Assembly: GCA_910577225.1 (NCBI GenBank)
Contig: CAJTMV010000004.1
Location: 123,706-187,705, forward strand
Direction of reading: 5' to 3'
Length of the DNA: 64,000 nucleotides
Source: an uncultured Eubacterium sp.
Lineage (GTDB): Bacteria > Bacillota > Clostridia > Lachnospirales > Lachnospiraceae
Shown: positions 55,435 to 63,935 of the stretch, piece after piece
How positions within the stretch are numbered: position 1 is the first letter of the stretch
Layout: every line of letters begins with the position of its first letter
The notes under the pieces: generated by a model
Told to the model about the DNA's origin: nothing
The model's input: only the letters and a program-made list of their open reading frames with translations
Database searches by the model: none
Position numbers and translations under genes: made by a program

Positions 55435-57138
55435 TTACAGTTTATTCATTGCATGCAGGGTGCTATTCAGACTATTATGATAGCTTGCATTTTCAGGCTC
55501 AAGCTCTGCTGCCTTCCTCTTTTCCATTTCCGCTTCTTCATATTTCTCCATTGCATGCAGGGTAAATCCCAAGCTGCCATGATAACTTGCATTTTCAGGC
55601 TCAAGCTCTTCCGCCTTCCTTAATTCGATCTCCGCTTCTTCATATTTCTCCATTACAGACAGGGTAAATCCCAGTCTCTCATGGTAGCTTGCATTTTCAG
55701 GCTCAAGTTCTGCCGCCTTTCTTAATTCGATCTCCGCTTCTTCATATTTCTCCATTTCATACAGGGTAAATCCCAGGCTGCCATGATATCCTGCATTTTC
55801 GGGTTCAAGCTCTGCCGCCTTCCTTAATTCGATCTCCGCTTCTTCGTATTTCTTCATTGCATGCAGGGTAAATCCCAGGCTGCCATGATAGCTTGCATTT
55901 TCAGGCTCAAGCTCTGCCGCCTTCCTCTTCTCCATTTCCGCTTCTTCGTATTTCTCCATTTCATGCAGGGTAAATCCCATAATATTATGATATCGAGGAT
56001 TTTTTGCATTCAAACTTACTAACTGCTTTTCTATCTCCCAGGCTCTTTCATAGCTGCCATTATTATGTAATATAACAGCCTCTCTGTATAACCGTTGCTG
56101 ATCCGCCTGATTGGTAATCTTCTCAACAATATGACTAATCTCTTCTTCTTCGGTTTTATCTTCTTCATGTTCCCCCTGCTCAAACTCTTTACCTCCTAAC
56201 GATACCTCCGTAAATCTGTCAATGGAATTGGAAAGCATCTGAAAACGTTCTTCTGCATCATTCAAAAAGGCTTCTTTGGATGGTAGCTGGTAATCAAATG
56301 CCTCTCCCATAAAACACATTACTTCATCAAAACCATTATGTTTAATTAAATATCCCTCTGCCTTTTCCAAAAAAACCAAAACCTTTTCATACGCTTTGTC
56401 TTTTTTATAAATCATCCAGTATGGATACAACCATTCATTTTTTTTAAACTTTTCACCATTTTCAATCAAAAAATTCATGAGACTGTTATCATTACCTGCA
56501 TACCCAATAAAAATCGGATGATACTCTGAAAAAACATCTCCCAATGCCTTTTTCCAATTGTCATGAAGCACCTCTAACTCCTCTGTCCTGTTCTTCGGAT
56601 CAAGTAAAAGATCTCTATGGATTTTTATAATAGTAGGTCTTGATATGTGTTTGGTAACATAATGTGCCAAAGATTCATGTCCTATAACCAAAGGTATTTT
56701 TTGCTTATAATAATTTACAGCATCTTCTGTCAAATGATCAAAATTAGTTGTTATCACAACATTATGCCGGGTTTCTGTCAATAAATGAGAAAGAATGACA
56801 TATCCGATACTGGGTCTGGCATGTTCCATCCGTTTTTCCAGATAATTATATCCATCCATCGGCTGCCTTTGAAAACGTCTTTCATAAAATTTACTGTAAA
56901 AACTGTACTTATTCTCTTCCGTTATGTTTAAATCTTCTTTCCATTTTATATGTGATTTTTCATTTCTTATCTGAAGCTCTGTGTCCCACATTGTAACCAG
57001 TTCCTGTCCGGATTTTATTCCTGAAGAGAGCGATGCGCCTGCCCCAAGTACAAAACAAAATTTCCTTGGGTGAGGACCACCTGACACTTCTTTTACTTCA
57101 TTTATAAATCCTTTTAAACTTAATTCCTCATAACTCAT
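55435..57138 (-). CDS. SIR2-like NADase domain protein with C-terminal TPR repeats
   Basis: 567-residue two-part protein. The N-terminal SIR2_2-type domain (about 25-290) has the NAD-binding FVLGAGASLSSGI (residues 29-41), TTNFDHLTEDA with presumptive catalytic Asn132, KIHRD with His174 where classic sirtuins have HG, and FIGYAGNDNSLM (210-221). An acidic linker (about 315-335) leads to one divergent TPR and then five near-identical 34-residue TPR units plus a partial sixth (383-567). ATG at 57138 follows TAAGGAG. SIR2 domains fused to sensor repeats are known as phage-triggered NAD-depleting effectors, so a defence role is possible; it is inference. Confidence 0.88.
   Translation of the reverse strand: MSYEELSLKGFINEVKEVSGGPHPRKFCFVLGAGASLSSGIKSGQELVTMWDTELQIRNEKSHIKWKEDLNITEENKYSFYSKFYERRFQRQPMDGYNYLEKRMEHARPSIGYVILSHLLTETRHNVVITTNFDHLTEDAVNYYKQKIPLVIGHESLAHYVTKHISRPTIIKIHRDLLLDPKNRTEELEVLHDNWKKALGDVFSEYHPIFIGYAGNDNSLMNFLIENGEKFKKNEWLYPYWMIYKKDKAYEKVLVFLEKAEGYLIKHNGFDEVMCFMGEAFDYQLPSKEAFLNDAEERFQMLSNSIDRFTEVSLGGKEFEQGEHEEDKTEEEEISHIVEKITNQADQQRLYREAVILHNNGSYERAWEIEKQLVSLNAKNPRYHNIMGFTLHEMEKYEEAEMEKRKAAELEPENASYHGSLGFTLHAMKKYEEAEIELRKAAELEPENAGYHGSLGFTLYEMEKYEEAEIELRKAAELEPENASYHERLGFTLSVMEKYEEAEIELRKAEELEPENASYHGSLGFTLHAMEKYEEAEMEKRKAAELEPENASYHNSLNSTLHAMNKL
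55438..55992 (-). repeat. 102-bp tandem repeats encoding TPR units
   Basis: Five full units (55483-55584, 55585-55686, 55687-55788, 55789-55890, 55891-55992) and a partial copy at 55438-55482. Each encodes a 34-residue TPR such as KYEEAEIELRKAAELEPENA. The units differ by only a few codons, which indicates recent expansion or gene conversion. Confidence 0.93.
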
Positions 57139-57241
57139 TCGTATCTCCTTATGTACACTTCCAACTCTGTCTGACACTTTGGAATCTGCTTTGTGCTAAT
57201 TTCCTTTTGACAATATTTACAACCTGATAATCTCTATATAC

Positions 57242-57271
57242 TCTATAATAAATATATTACCACAAAATCAA
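57242..57271 (-). promoter_or_regulatory. Possible promoter of the SIR2-TPR gene
   Basis: Minus strand TTGATT (57271-57266), 18-bp spacer, TATAGA (57247-57242). Leader of about 100 bases. Confidence 0.4.
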
Positions 57272-57518
57272 ATGTAATCAAGCATTCTTCCTTTTCCGCT
57301 TTCTTCTGCCCAGCCCATTCTACCCAAAAAGTCTAAATTATCTCGCAGTGACTTCGAAACAAAATTCATTCCACAAAAACTACCATCAGACACTCTGTCA
57401 AATTGAAAAATTCTGCCTTGAGGCATTCACGTTCTTACGGACTTTGCAGCGAGTGCAAAGTCCTGGTGTGAACAGTGACACATTTTGTTCTAAAACAGTG
57501 GACGTATTTCCCTGAAAC
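57272..57518. other. Intergenic stretch with long hairpin
   Basis: No gene. It contains a strong palindrome, GGACTTTGCA (57439-57448), GCGAG loop, TGCAAAGTCC (57454-57463), with outer TTCAC/GTGAA pairing. It lies between divergent promoters and may be a mobile REP-like element or a structured RNA. Confidence 0.55.
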
Positions 57519-57548
57519 TTGATTTTCCTGCTTTAACTATGTTATACT
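57519..57548 (+). promoter_or_regulatory. SigmaA promoter of the lipoprotein gene
   Basis: TTGATT (57519-57524), 18-bp spacer, TATACT (57543-57548). The leader is about 115 bases. Confidence 0.55.
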
Positions 57549-57671
57549 TTTCATATGCTGAAGGAACAATCTCAAAATATACACGATAAGGAAGGAAACA
57601 TTTTCGCAAGATTTTTGTCTGTGCTATCAGGTATCCAAATTTAATATCAAAAAATATACGGAGGTATTGTT

Positions 57672-58058
57672 ATGAAACGAATGATATTGATTATTGCAGC
57701 TTTGGCCTTTGCTCTAACGGGATGTGCAGGTATGGGGCCAGATGAAGAAAATGTAACAACGCCAGCAAATGATGTGAAAAAAATTCTTGTGGCACAGGTC
57801 AATGGTGATACCTTTGAATTGTCGCCCGAAAATTCGGAAACGATTCGTCAATTTCTATGTGATGACGATTGGATGCCAGATGCAACAAAATGTGAAAGTG
57901 ATTATATAGTTACCCTTGATGGTCGGACGATATGCTATCATTCTGAGTGTGGTACATTTAATGAGCAGCTGAAGGAGTCTGATCGCAGCTTTCGTTTATC
58001 TGAAACGGATAGAGAAACTGTAAACGCTATTATCCAGTCGCTTTTTTCTCCTGATTAA
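57672..58058 (+). CDS. Small predicted lipoprotein, unknown function
   Basis: 128 residues. N-terminal signal peptide with lipobox LTGC (Cys18). The mature part is short and acidic with two cysteines (CDDDWMP, CYHSEC) and no recognised domain. CGGAGG lies before the ATG. It stands alone between the SIR2 gene and the repeat array. Confidence 0.8.
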   Translation: MKRMILIIAALAFALTGCAGMGPDEENVTTPANDVKKILVAQVNGDTFELSPENSETIRQFLCDDDWMPDATKCESDYIVTLDGRTICYHSECGTFNEQLKESDRSFRLSETDRETVNAIIQSLFSPD

Positions 58059-58164
58059 ACGAAGACGACCCATAAAATGCGGTAGTGACAGTTGGTATTT
58101 ACTGACTGCCACTATCTCTATTACAACGGAAACGCGAAAAAGAATTTCTGTACCTTTAATCATC

Positions 58165-58597
58165 ATAAAGAACCATCCGGTATTTTCCTGTATGCTTTCC
58201 GCTCCTTTTGACATGAATAAAGAACTATTCGATGTTCTCTGGTATGCTTTCCATTCTTCTGTTCATGAATATAAGGTATCATCAGATAATCTCAGATATG
58301 CTTTTCAGTCTTTTCGCCATAATAAGGTATCATCGGATAATCACGGAATAGATATTTTCCCATTCTTTTCGCCATAATAAGGTATTATCAAGATAATCAC
58401 GGAATAGATATTTTCCCATTCTTTTAGTCATAATAAGGTATCATCAGCTAAAACCAGAATAGATATTTTCCCATTCTTTTCGCCATAATAAGGTATCATC
58501 AGGTAATCACGGAATAGATATTTTTCCATTCTTTTAGTCATAATAAGGTATAATCAAATAATCTCCAGAGCAGATATTTTCGTCAAATAAGTTATTT
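58165..58597. repeat. Tandem array of about 55-bp units derived from the yneA 3' end
   Basis: Eight units begin with ATAAAG or ATAAGGTA at 58165, 58217, 58271, 58322, 58377, 58433, 58488 and 58543. Spacing is 51-56 bp. The last unit is the coding 3' end of the LysM gene (SGDYLIIPYYD and its stop). The others are non-coding copies, and those furthest from the gene are the most diverged. Confidence 0.92.
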
Positions 58598-58860
58598 AAC
58601 TTCATAATTTTTTGAATATATAAATGCAGACTCTGATATTCCTCTGTATAATAGCGATTAGAAATTTCCCACAACGATTCTCCAGCGCATATTCTGACAC
58701 TTTTATAATACTCGGTACGGTACTCGTTTTCTCTGCATCCACTATGAAAAATCAGCTGTTTCAAAATAACCGTCATACATACAATAAAAAATAAAATTTG
58801 CAGTACGATCACAAGGATAATTAATTTATGCTTCATAATTCCTGCATTCGAATATTTCAT
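58534..58860 (-). CDS. yneA: YneA-like LysM cell-division suppressor
   Basis: 108-residue protein with an N-terminal membrane segment (about 11-32) and a C-terminal LysM domain (CAGESLWEISNRYYTE... GDYLIIPYYD). It is divergent from lexA, the place and layout of B. subtilis yneA, whose product delays division during the SOS response. A perfect Bacillus-type SOS box and a consensus promoter precede it. ATG at 58860 follows AAGGGG; the longer frame from 58890 would begin inside the SOS box. Its 3' end is the source of the neighbouring tandem array. Confidence 0.78.
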   Translation of the reverse strand: MKYSNAGIMKHKLIILVIVLQILFFIVCMTVILKQLIFHSGCRENEYRTEYYKSVRICAGESLWEISNRYYTEEYQSLHLYIQKIMKLNNLFDENICSGDYLIIPYYD

Positions 58861-58887
58861 TCGGAACCCCTTCCCCTTCTTTAACAA

Positions 58888-58901
58888 CAAACATATGTTC
58901 G
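58888..58901. promoter_or_regulatory. LexA SOS box, perfect match
   Basis: CAAACATATGTTCG, which reads CGAACATATGTTTG on the other strand and fits the Bacillus consensus CGAACRNRYGTTYG at every position. It lies between the yneA promoter and start codon. Confidence 0.9.
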
Positions 58902-58910
58902 ATACTATAT

Positions 58911-58939
58911 ATTATAAAACCAGAACATCTGTTTGTCAA
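58911..58939 (-). promoter_or_regulatory. SigmaA promoter of yneA with second SOS-like box
   Basis: Minus strand TTGACA (58939-58934), 17-bp spacer, TATAAT (58916-58911): a consensus promoter. AGAACATCTGTTTG at 58922-58935 inside the spacer is a second LexA site with two mismatches, so LexA would block the polymerase strongly. Confidence 0.8.
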
Positions 58940-59311
58940 TAGATTTATGATATGATCTTTTCATAAGGGCACACTTCGCTTACGTTTCAAAATCAATAGG
59001 ATTTCAGTTTATCCGGCAGATACCTGTGAAAGAGAACGTCATTGGTTCGACGCTCAGTTAAATCATATAAATTTTAAGAAGACTTCCGTCGAACGAAAGG
59101 CCTCCAGTCAGTTTTTCACCTGAATGCTCACATCTTATCTGTTTACCAGTCAGACGACGAGTAACCGTTCAGGCAGATCTGCACATTTGCTTCGCAGACT
59201 GTAAGAAAATATAGTAATTTACAGATATCCGTCCATCGCGAATCGATTTTAACAGCCGCATACGCAAAGCTCCATGGGTAATCTGACGCTGACAAAAACG
59301 AACAAATATTC
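58940..59311. other. Intergenic yneA-lexA stretch
   Basis: About 370 bp without a supported gene. A minus-strand frame of 73 codons at 59143-59364 crosses the lexA promoter and has no start signal. Confidence 0.5.
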
Positions 59312-59351
59312 TGAATATATGTTTGCATTTCAGTCAAAAGTATGATAAAAT
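59312..59351 (+). promoter_or_regulatory. lexA promoter with SOS box
   Basis: TTGCAT (59323-59328), 17-bp spacer, TAAAAT (59346-59351). TGAATATATGTTTG at 59312-59325 matches the LexA box except at two positions and overlaps the -35, fitting autoregulation. Confidence 0.65.
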
Positions 59352-59447
59352 TAAAATAATACATAAACGTAACGATGTACTTTTATCGATGATATCATAG
59401 ACCACACAGATGATTTGTTCGCTGATTCAATACAGGAGGTATTATTT

Positions 59448-60065
59448 ATGGCATATGGAAAGATTACAACAAAACAACGGGAAATTTTAGAATTTATTAA
59501 ACATGAGATTATTAATAAAGGGTATCCGCCCGCAGTCAGGGAAATCTGCGAGGCAGTTCATTTAAAATCGACTTCTTCGGTTCATTCACATCTGGAATCT
59601 CTGGAAAAAAACGGTTATATCCGCAGAGATCCGACAAAGCCAAGAGCGATTGAAATTATGGATGAAAACTTTAACCTTACCAGACGTGAGGTTGTTCATG
59701 TACCGATCGTCGGCAGCGTCGCTGCTGGTCAGCCCATCCTGGCAGTTGAAAATATTGAATCTTATTTTCCGGTTCCGGCAGAGATGATGCCAAATCACGA
59801 ATCTTTTATGTTAAAGGTAAAAGGTGAAAGTATGATAAACGCCGGGATTTTTGACGGCGACCAGGTACTCGTACAAAAACAGCCGACTGCGGAAAACGGT
59901 GATATCGTAGTTGCACTGATCGACGACTCCGCGACCGTAAAGACGTTTTACAAAGAAGCAGATCATATCCGCCTGCAGCCGGAAAACGATGCCTACGACC
60001 CGATTATTTTAACAGATTGTATGATTGTAGGAAAAGTATTTGGCGTATTTCGCTTCTTTTCTTAA
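59448..60065 (+). CDS. lexA: SOS repressor LexA
   Basis: 205-residue repressor that self-cleaves with RecA after DNA damage. Winged helix DNA-binding domain (about 1-68), cleavage site Ala93-Gly94 in GSVAAGQP, catalytic Ser128 (KGESMINAG) and Lys165 ([10 protein letters not shown]). ATG at 59448 follows AGGAGG; the in-frame ATG at 59415 does not. Divergent from yneA, as in Bacilli. Confidence 0.96.
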   Translation: MAYGKITTKQREILEFIKHEIINKGYPPAVREICEAVHLKSTSSVHSHLESLEKNGYIRRDPTKPRAIEIMDENFNLTRREVVHVPIVGSVAAGQPILAVENIESYFPVPAEMMPNHESFMLKVKGESMINAGIFDGDQVLVQKQPTAENGDIVVALIDDSATVKTFYKEADHIRLQPENDAYDPIILTDCMIVGKVFGVFRFFS

Positions 60066-60871
60066 TCCTTGGGCAAAATCGATGATACCGAACCAAAAGC
60101 CGCTGCACAGCATGACAAATGACAAAATATTTTATCTCCCGCGCTGATTTTGCAACGCCGCGCAGCGGCTCGAAATTCAAAACCCATTCTTTCATTCCCA
60201 AGCCGTTTTGCATATATCCTTGTCTCACCTGATATACGATTGTTTGTTATTTCTACTGGATATCTCTTTGCGTCAAACTTTAAGGCAGTCAGTATGTCCT
60301 TGCACCCAAAGTTCTAAATTAACCCCCGACATACAATTGTTTGACTTAAAACCACTCATTCTGCCAAACAAAGTTTTTTTTCATCTGTAAAAAATACACT
60401 CTGTTTATCTTTGTTTATGACTTCTTTTAGCAGGATTCATATAAGAAATAAGCCAATCAGAACTGGCAAGGCTGCTAAATACATCACCGCAAAACTTTGT
60501 TGTATAAAAAATGGGCCGGCCGGTTCCAAACCAGGCACTGGTGAGAAACCAGTTTTCAATGGATGACAAAATGCAGGCAGAGATACTAAAATATGAGAAT
60601 GACGGATCCTGATGCAGAAACAGGACGGTAAAAAACATCGTTCAGGATATTTAATTTTACGAAATTTATGATTGGCATATGGGGATAGTGCAGTATTTCA
60701 TAAAACTATTTAATTAGCCAAATAAATATTTCCGATACCTGCCTATACCGTTATCCTATTGCATCATAAAAAGTTAATGAAGAAAACAATCACAGACAGG
60801 CAGCTTCTGTAAAACTGTCTGTCTGCGTCCTAAAATAAACTACATGATCTTATATGATTCATAATTTTATT
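60066..60871. other. Long gene-free stretch after lexA
   Basis: About 800 bp. An inverted repeat AGCCGCTGC (60098-60106) / GCAGCGGCT (60162-60170) probably marks the end of the lexA transcript. Between 60405 and 60640 one frame on each strand stays open for 50-77 codons, but without start signals or similarity. It may hold decayed genes. Confidence 0.5.
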
Positions 60872-61747
60872 TCATTTCAACAAAATATTCCCATACTTTG
60901 TTGTTATATTTAGCTTTCCCTTTCCACTACCATTCTTTTTGTAGTACCTGCCATCCCCACTCGCTTTCTTTTTACCATTTCCTATTACAAGCATACTTCC
61001 ATATTTTGTGCGGCCAGTCACCGTCAGGGAATTAAAGTTTTTCTTATCCGTCCTGACTACAATATTTCCATTGGTGCTGTTAATCCGCGTGTTCCCTGAA
61101 ACCTTGAAACCAACCCAGGCGATATCTCCATCCTTCGTTGTTATCTGCAGACTTCCTGGCACAACAAGAGTTGCTGCTGCAATATTCCCCTTTGCTGTAT
61201 TGATTTTTGCCGTACCTGAAATTCGCAGGCTGGAAAGCGCAATATCCCCACCTTTCACCTGCACATTCATATCTTTGTAACGAGTCTTTTTTCCTATCGC
61301 CAAATTTCCTTTTTTCATATTTATTCTACTGTTATTTATCACAGTATTTGCAGGTATATACAGCGTTACTTTCGGCGAATACTTCCACCACTTCTTTCCT
61401 ATCTTCTGCTTCAGTTCCTCTTTCGAAAGATTTTTTATTCCCGTTTCTTTCAAATAAAGCACACCATTGTTTACAGCATAAGTAAACGGATTTTCATTGT
61501 TTTTGCAATAAATAAAATACGATAAACTGCTGCTTTGTTTTTTCGTAGAAACTATTTTTAAATCCTAATCCGTCAAATCTGCTTCTATACTGTGAAAAGC
61601 AGGCAGCTGCTTTCTCTTCCCCTCAAATACTTTTCCCTCTTCTCCCAAAACACCTGTTACGTTTGCAGCACGGCTTTCACAAACTTTTCCTGCCATACAC
61701 AACAACAAAATAACCACTGTGATTCCAAATATTTTTACCTGTTTCAT
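60872..61747 (-). pseudogene. DUF4097-like secreted beta-repeat protein, broken by TAG
   Basis: The ATG at 61747 (after AAGGAAGGAG) opens a signal-peptide protein that stops after 60 codons at TAG 61565-61567. The same frame continues to 60872 with no further stop, giving 231 more codons. The whole, about 291 residues, has a signal peptide (FGITVVILLLCMAG), a start like DUF4097 proteins (FHSIEADLTD), and repeats of about 20 residues such as NTAKGNIAAATLVV and INSTNGNIVVRT that predict a right-handed beta fold. One substitution (for example from CAG or TGG) would explain it. Confidence 0.75.
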
Positions 61748-61911
61748 GTCCTGGCTCCTTCCTTTTTATTATTTAAAAACTATGTTACTACAATTATCCT
61801 GTGCACAAAGTCCAAAACTGCTTACAGATTTGAATGTTTCTTTTTTGATCATTGGTAAGTTCTGTTTCCTGCCCAACAACTGAAAATGTTCTATTTCACG
61901 ACTTGTATATT

Positions 61912-62163
61912 TCATTTCTTTTCCTTATGTGCCGTAATAATCGTATAGCTATACGCATTTATTGTTATCATACAATTATCTGCATTTACATACCAGTTTT
62001 TCCCGTTTCGTATCATAACAGCATTCGCAGAATTAATTTCAGTTTTACACCAGTCAACCACATCATCTGTATCTAAAGACAGGTTTCTTTTGATACGTTT
62101 TATGCCTAATTCGGTTGTATGTAATTTATCTAAATTCTTTAATAATTCATTATCTGCATTCAT
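61912..62163 (-). CDS. DUF3781 family protein
   Basis: 83-residue cytoplasmic protein that I recognise as DUF3781 from ELLKNLDKLHTTELGIKRI, DTDDVVDWCK and the C-terminal ITINAYSYTIITAH. Function unknown. GAGGAG precedes the ATG. Confidence 0.85.
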   Translation of the reverse strand: MNADNELLKNLDKLHTTELGIKRIKRNLSLDTDDVVDWCKTEINSANAVMIRNGKNWYVNADNCMITINAYSYTIITAHKEKK

Positions 62164-62499
62164 TTTATAATTCTCCTCGTATTATAAAGTTCTGATTTAT
62201 ATCGTTAACAGAATACCTCAATCACAGTCGTATTTCTATTACATTTTCATTAAATTTCTTTCTCACTTATTATACTTACTCTGCCATGCTGCCCATTTCA
62301 ATAACCAGCAGAAAAAATCATCTTTAAAACATTGCATTTCTTTTCGATATTACGGCATCTATAAATATGCTGCTTCATAATGAAAAAGCATGTCATTATC
62401 TGACAGTTTTCCTATATCTATTCGCAGGAATGTATATTTATACATGCATTTTATCAGAAATAATAAACGAACCGGGGCAAACATAATATCCGGATGAAA
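62164..62499. other. Intergenic stretch
   Basis: About 335 bp of AT-rich sequence upstream of the DUF3781 gene. No gene or clear signal seen. Confidence 0.5.
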
Positions 62500-62952
62500 T
62501 TAGGATCGATGGATATACATTCTGGTCATCTCCTGCTCTTCATCTCCCTGAACCATACACAAAAATTCCCATCCGTATTTTTCATAAAAAGTAGTATGAT
62601 CTGTAACAAGATATAGTGTATCAATACCCTGTTCTCTGATATCCTCACATACATATTGCAATAATTTTCCGGCAATTCCCTGACAACGATACGGTTCCTC
62701 AACGTAAACAGCACACACATTTGGTGTCAAATCTTTCCGGTTATGAAAATCGTTATCAATTACGCCAAGACCTCCGATAATTGCATCGCTGTCCATTGCC
62801 AGATACCATTGTGGTACAATCGTTTCATTTTTCAGACAGTCACGAATGCTCTCCTGATATGTCCGGAACGAAATGTTCCACTTTTGATGAAACCAGTTTG
62901 CCGCGCGGTCTGCCATATTTTTATTTTCTCTTATTTTTATTAATTTAATCAT
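62500..62952 (-). CDS. GNAT family N-acetyltransferase
   Basis: 150-residue acyl-CoA-dependent acetyltransferase. The GNAT fold is clear: acceptor-side beta strands (AMDSDAIIGGLGVID), the acetyl-CoA loop in VEEPYRCQGIAGKLLQYV (Q/R-x-x-G-x-G/A) and the C-terminal YLVTDHTTFYEKYGWEF. Substrate unknown. AGGAG lies 10 bp before the ATG. Confidence 0.9.
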   Translation of the reverse strand: MIKLIKIRENKNMADRAANWFHQKWNISFRTYQESIRDCLKNETIVPQWYLAMDSDAIIGGLGVIDNDFHNRKDLTPNVCAVYVEEPYRCQGIAGKLLQYVCEDIREQGIDTLYLVTDHTTFYEKYGWEFLCMVQGDEEQEMTRMYIHRS

Positions 62953-63210
62953 TTCTTAATTTCTCCTGATTTTTATTTTACCTTCTGGAAATCCATGTAC
63001 TTTCGATCCATCTCTTGTGCCTTGCGTTGCCATATCCTTTTTCAGAACCTGTGAAATTCTATTTGATTCAAAATAACATTTTTGTCTTCATAAGACCGAG
63101 TCTTCACATCTCTGCGTTTGTAATTTTATGTGTCCTGATTTAGTTCTTCTTAACAGTTCTTTTCATAATTATGTAAAACATGATAATACTTAAAACATGA
63201 TATTTATTTT

Positions 63211-63400
63211 CCAGATACTTTTTTGTAGCAGGTGAACGTTGTCTCTACAGGTTCATCTATTGGAGGTGAAAACGTCTCTACAGGTTCATCTACTGGAGGT
63301 GAAACGTCTCTACAGGTTCATCTGCCGGTATTTCTTTCAGATTTCCCAGATACTTTTTTGTAACAGATGAAATGTTTCTGCAGGTTCATCTGCTGGTATC
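63211..63400. repeat. Short tandem direct repeats, about 33 bp
   Basis: GTCTCTACAGGTTCATCT starts at 63241, 63274 and 63306, with a diverged copy (GTTTCTGCAGGTTCATCT) at 63374. The flank beginning CCAGATACTTTTTTGTA also recurs at 63211 and 63347, so the block is duplicated at about 136 bp. Confidence 0.85.
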
Positions 63401-63514
63401 ACTTCCATTCTACCCTAACCCAAAATGTCTTTAATACTGCCTTCCTATAAAATACTTTATATTTGCTTTTTATGAAATATCTCAAATACTACCCAAACAC
63501 AAACATCCCCCTGA

Positions 63515-63935
63515 AACTACCTGAACTTCAGGTATCTCATATCTCTATTACTGCTTTCAGATAAAATATCTTACATCCTGTTTAAAATGTGGCATCCCAA
63601 ATACTGCACTAACACAAAATGCCTCTCATACTACCCTGAACTTCAAGCATCTCTGATACCAGCTGAACTTCAAACATTTCCATATTGCCTGAACTCCAGG
63701 TATCTCGCATCTCTATTACTGCTCAGATAAAATACCTGTATCCTGTTTAAAATGTAATATTCCAAATACTACAATGACACAAAACGCCTCTCATACTACC
63801 CGAACTTTAAGTATCTCTAATGCTGCCTGAACTTTAAGTATCTCCAATGCTGTCTGAACTTCAGGTATTAATTCTTCCTGAACTTCAAGTATATTACCCG
63901 AACTTCAAGTATCTCGTTACTGCCTGAACCTGAAA
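63515..63935. repeat. Degenerate repeats with CTGAACTTCAGGTATCTC core
   Basis: A block of about 110 bp near 63520-63640 recurs near 63688-63808, offset by about 168 bp. A short core CTGAACTT(C/T)A(A/G)GTAT is repeated many more times up to 63930. The core ACCTGAA-C-TTCAGGT can form a small hairpin. Confidence 0.8.

Noticed and set aside
58165..58597. CRISPR-like array
   Set aside because: Units are tandem without spacers and align along their full length to the end of yneA.
63241..63400. CRISPR array
   Set aside because: The repeats are directly adjacent with no unique spacers of even length, and no cas genes are present.
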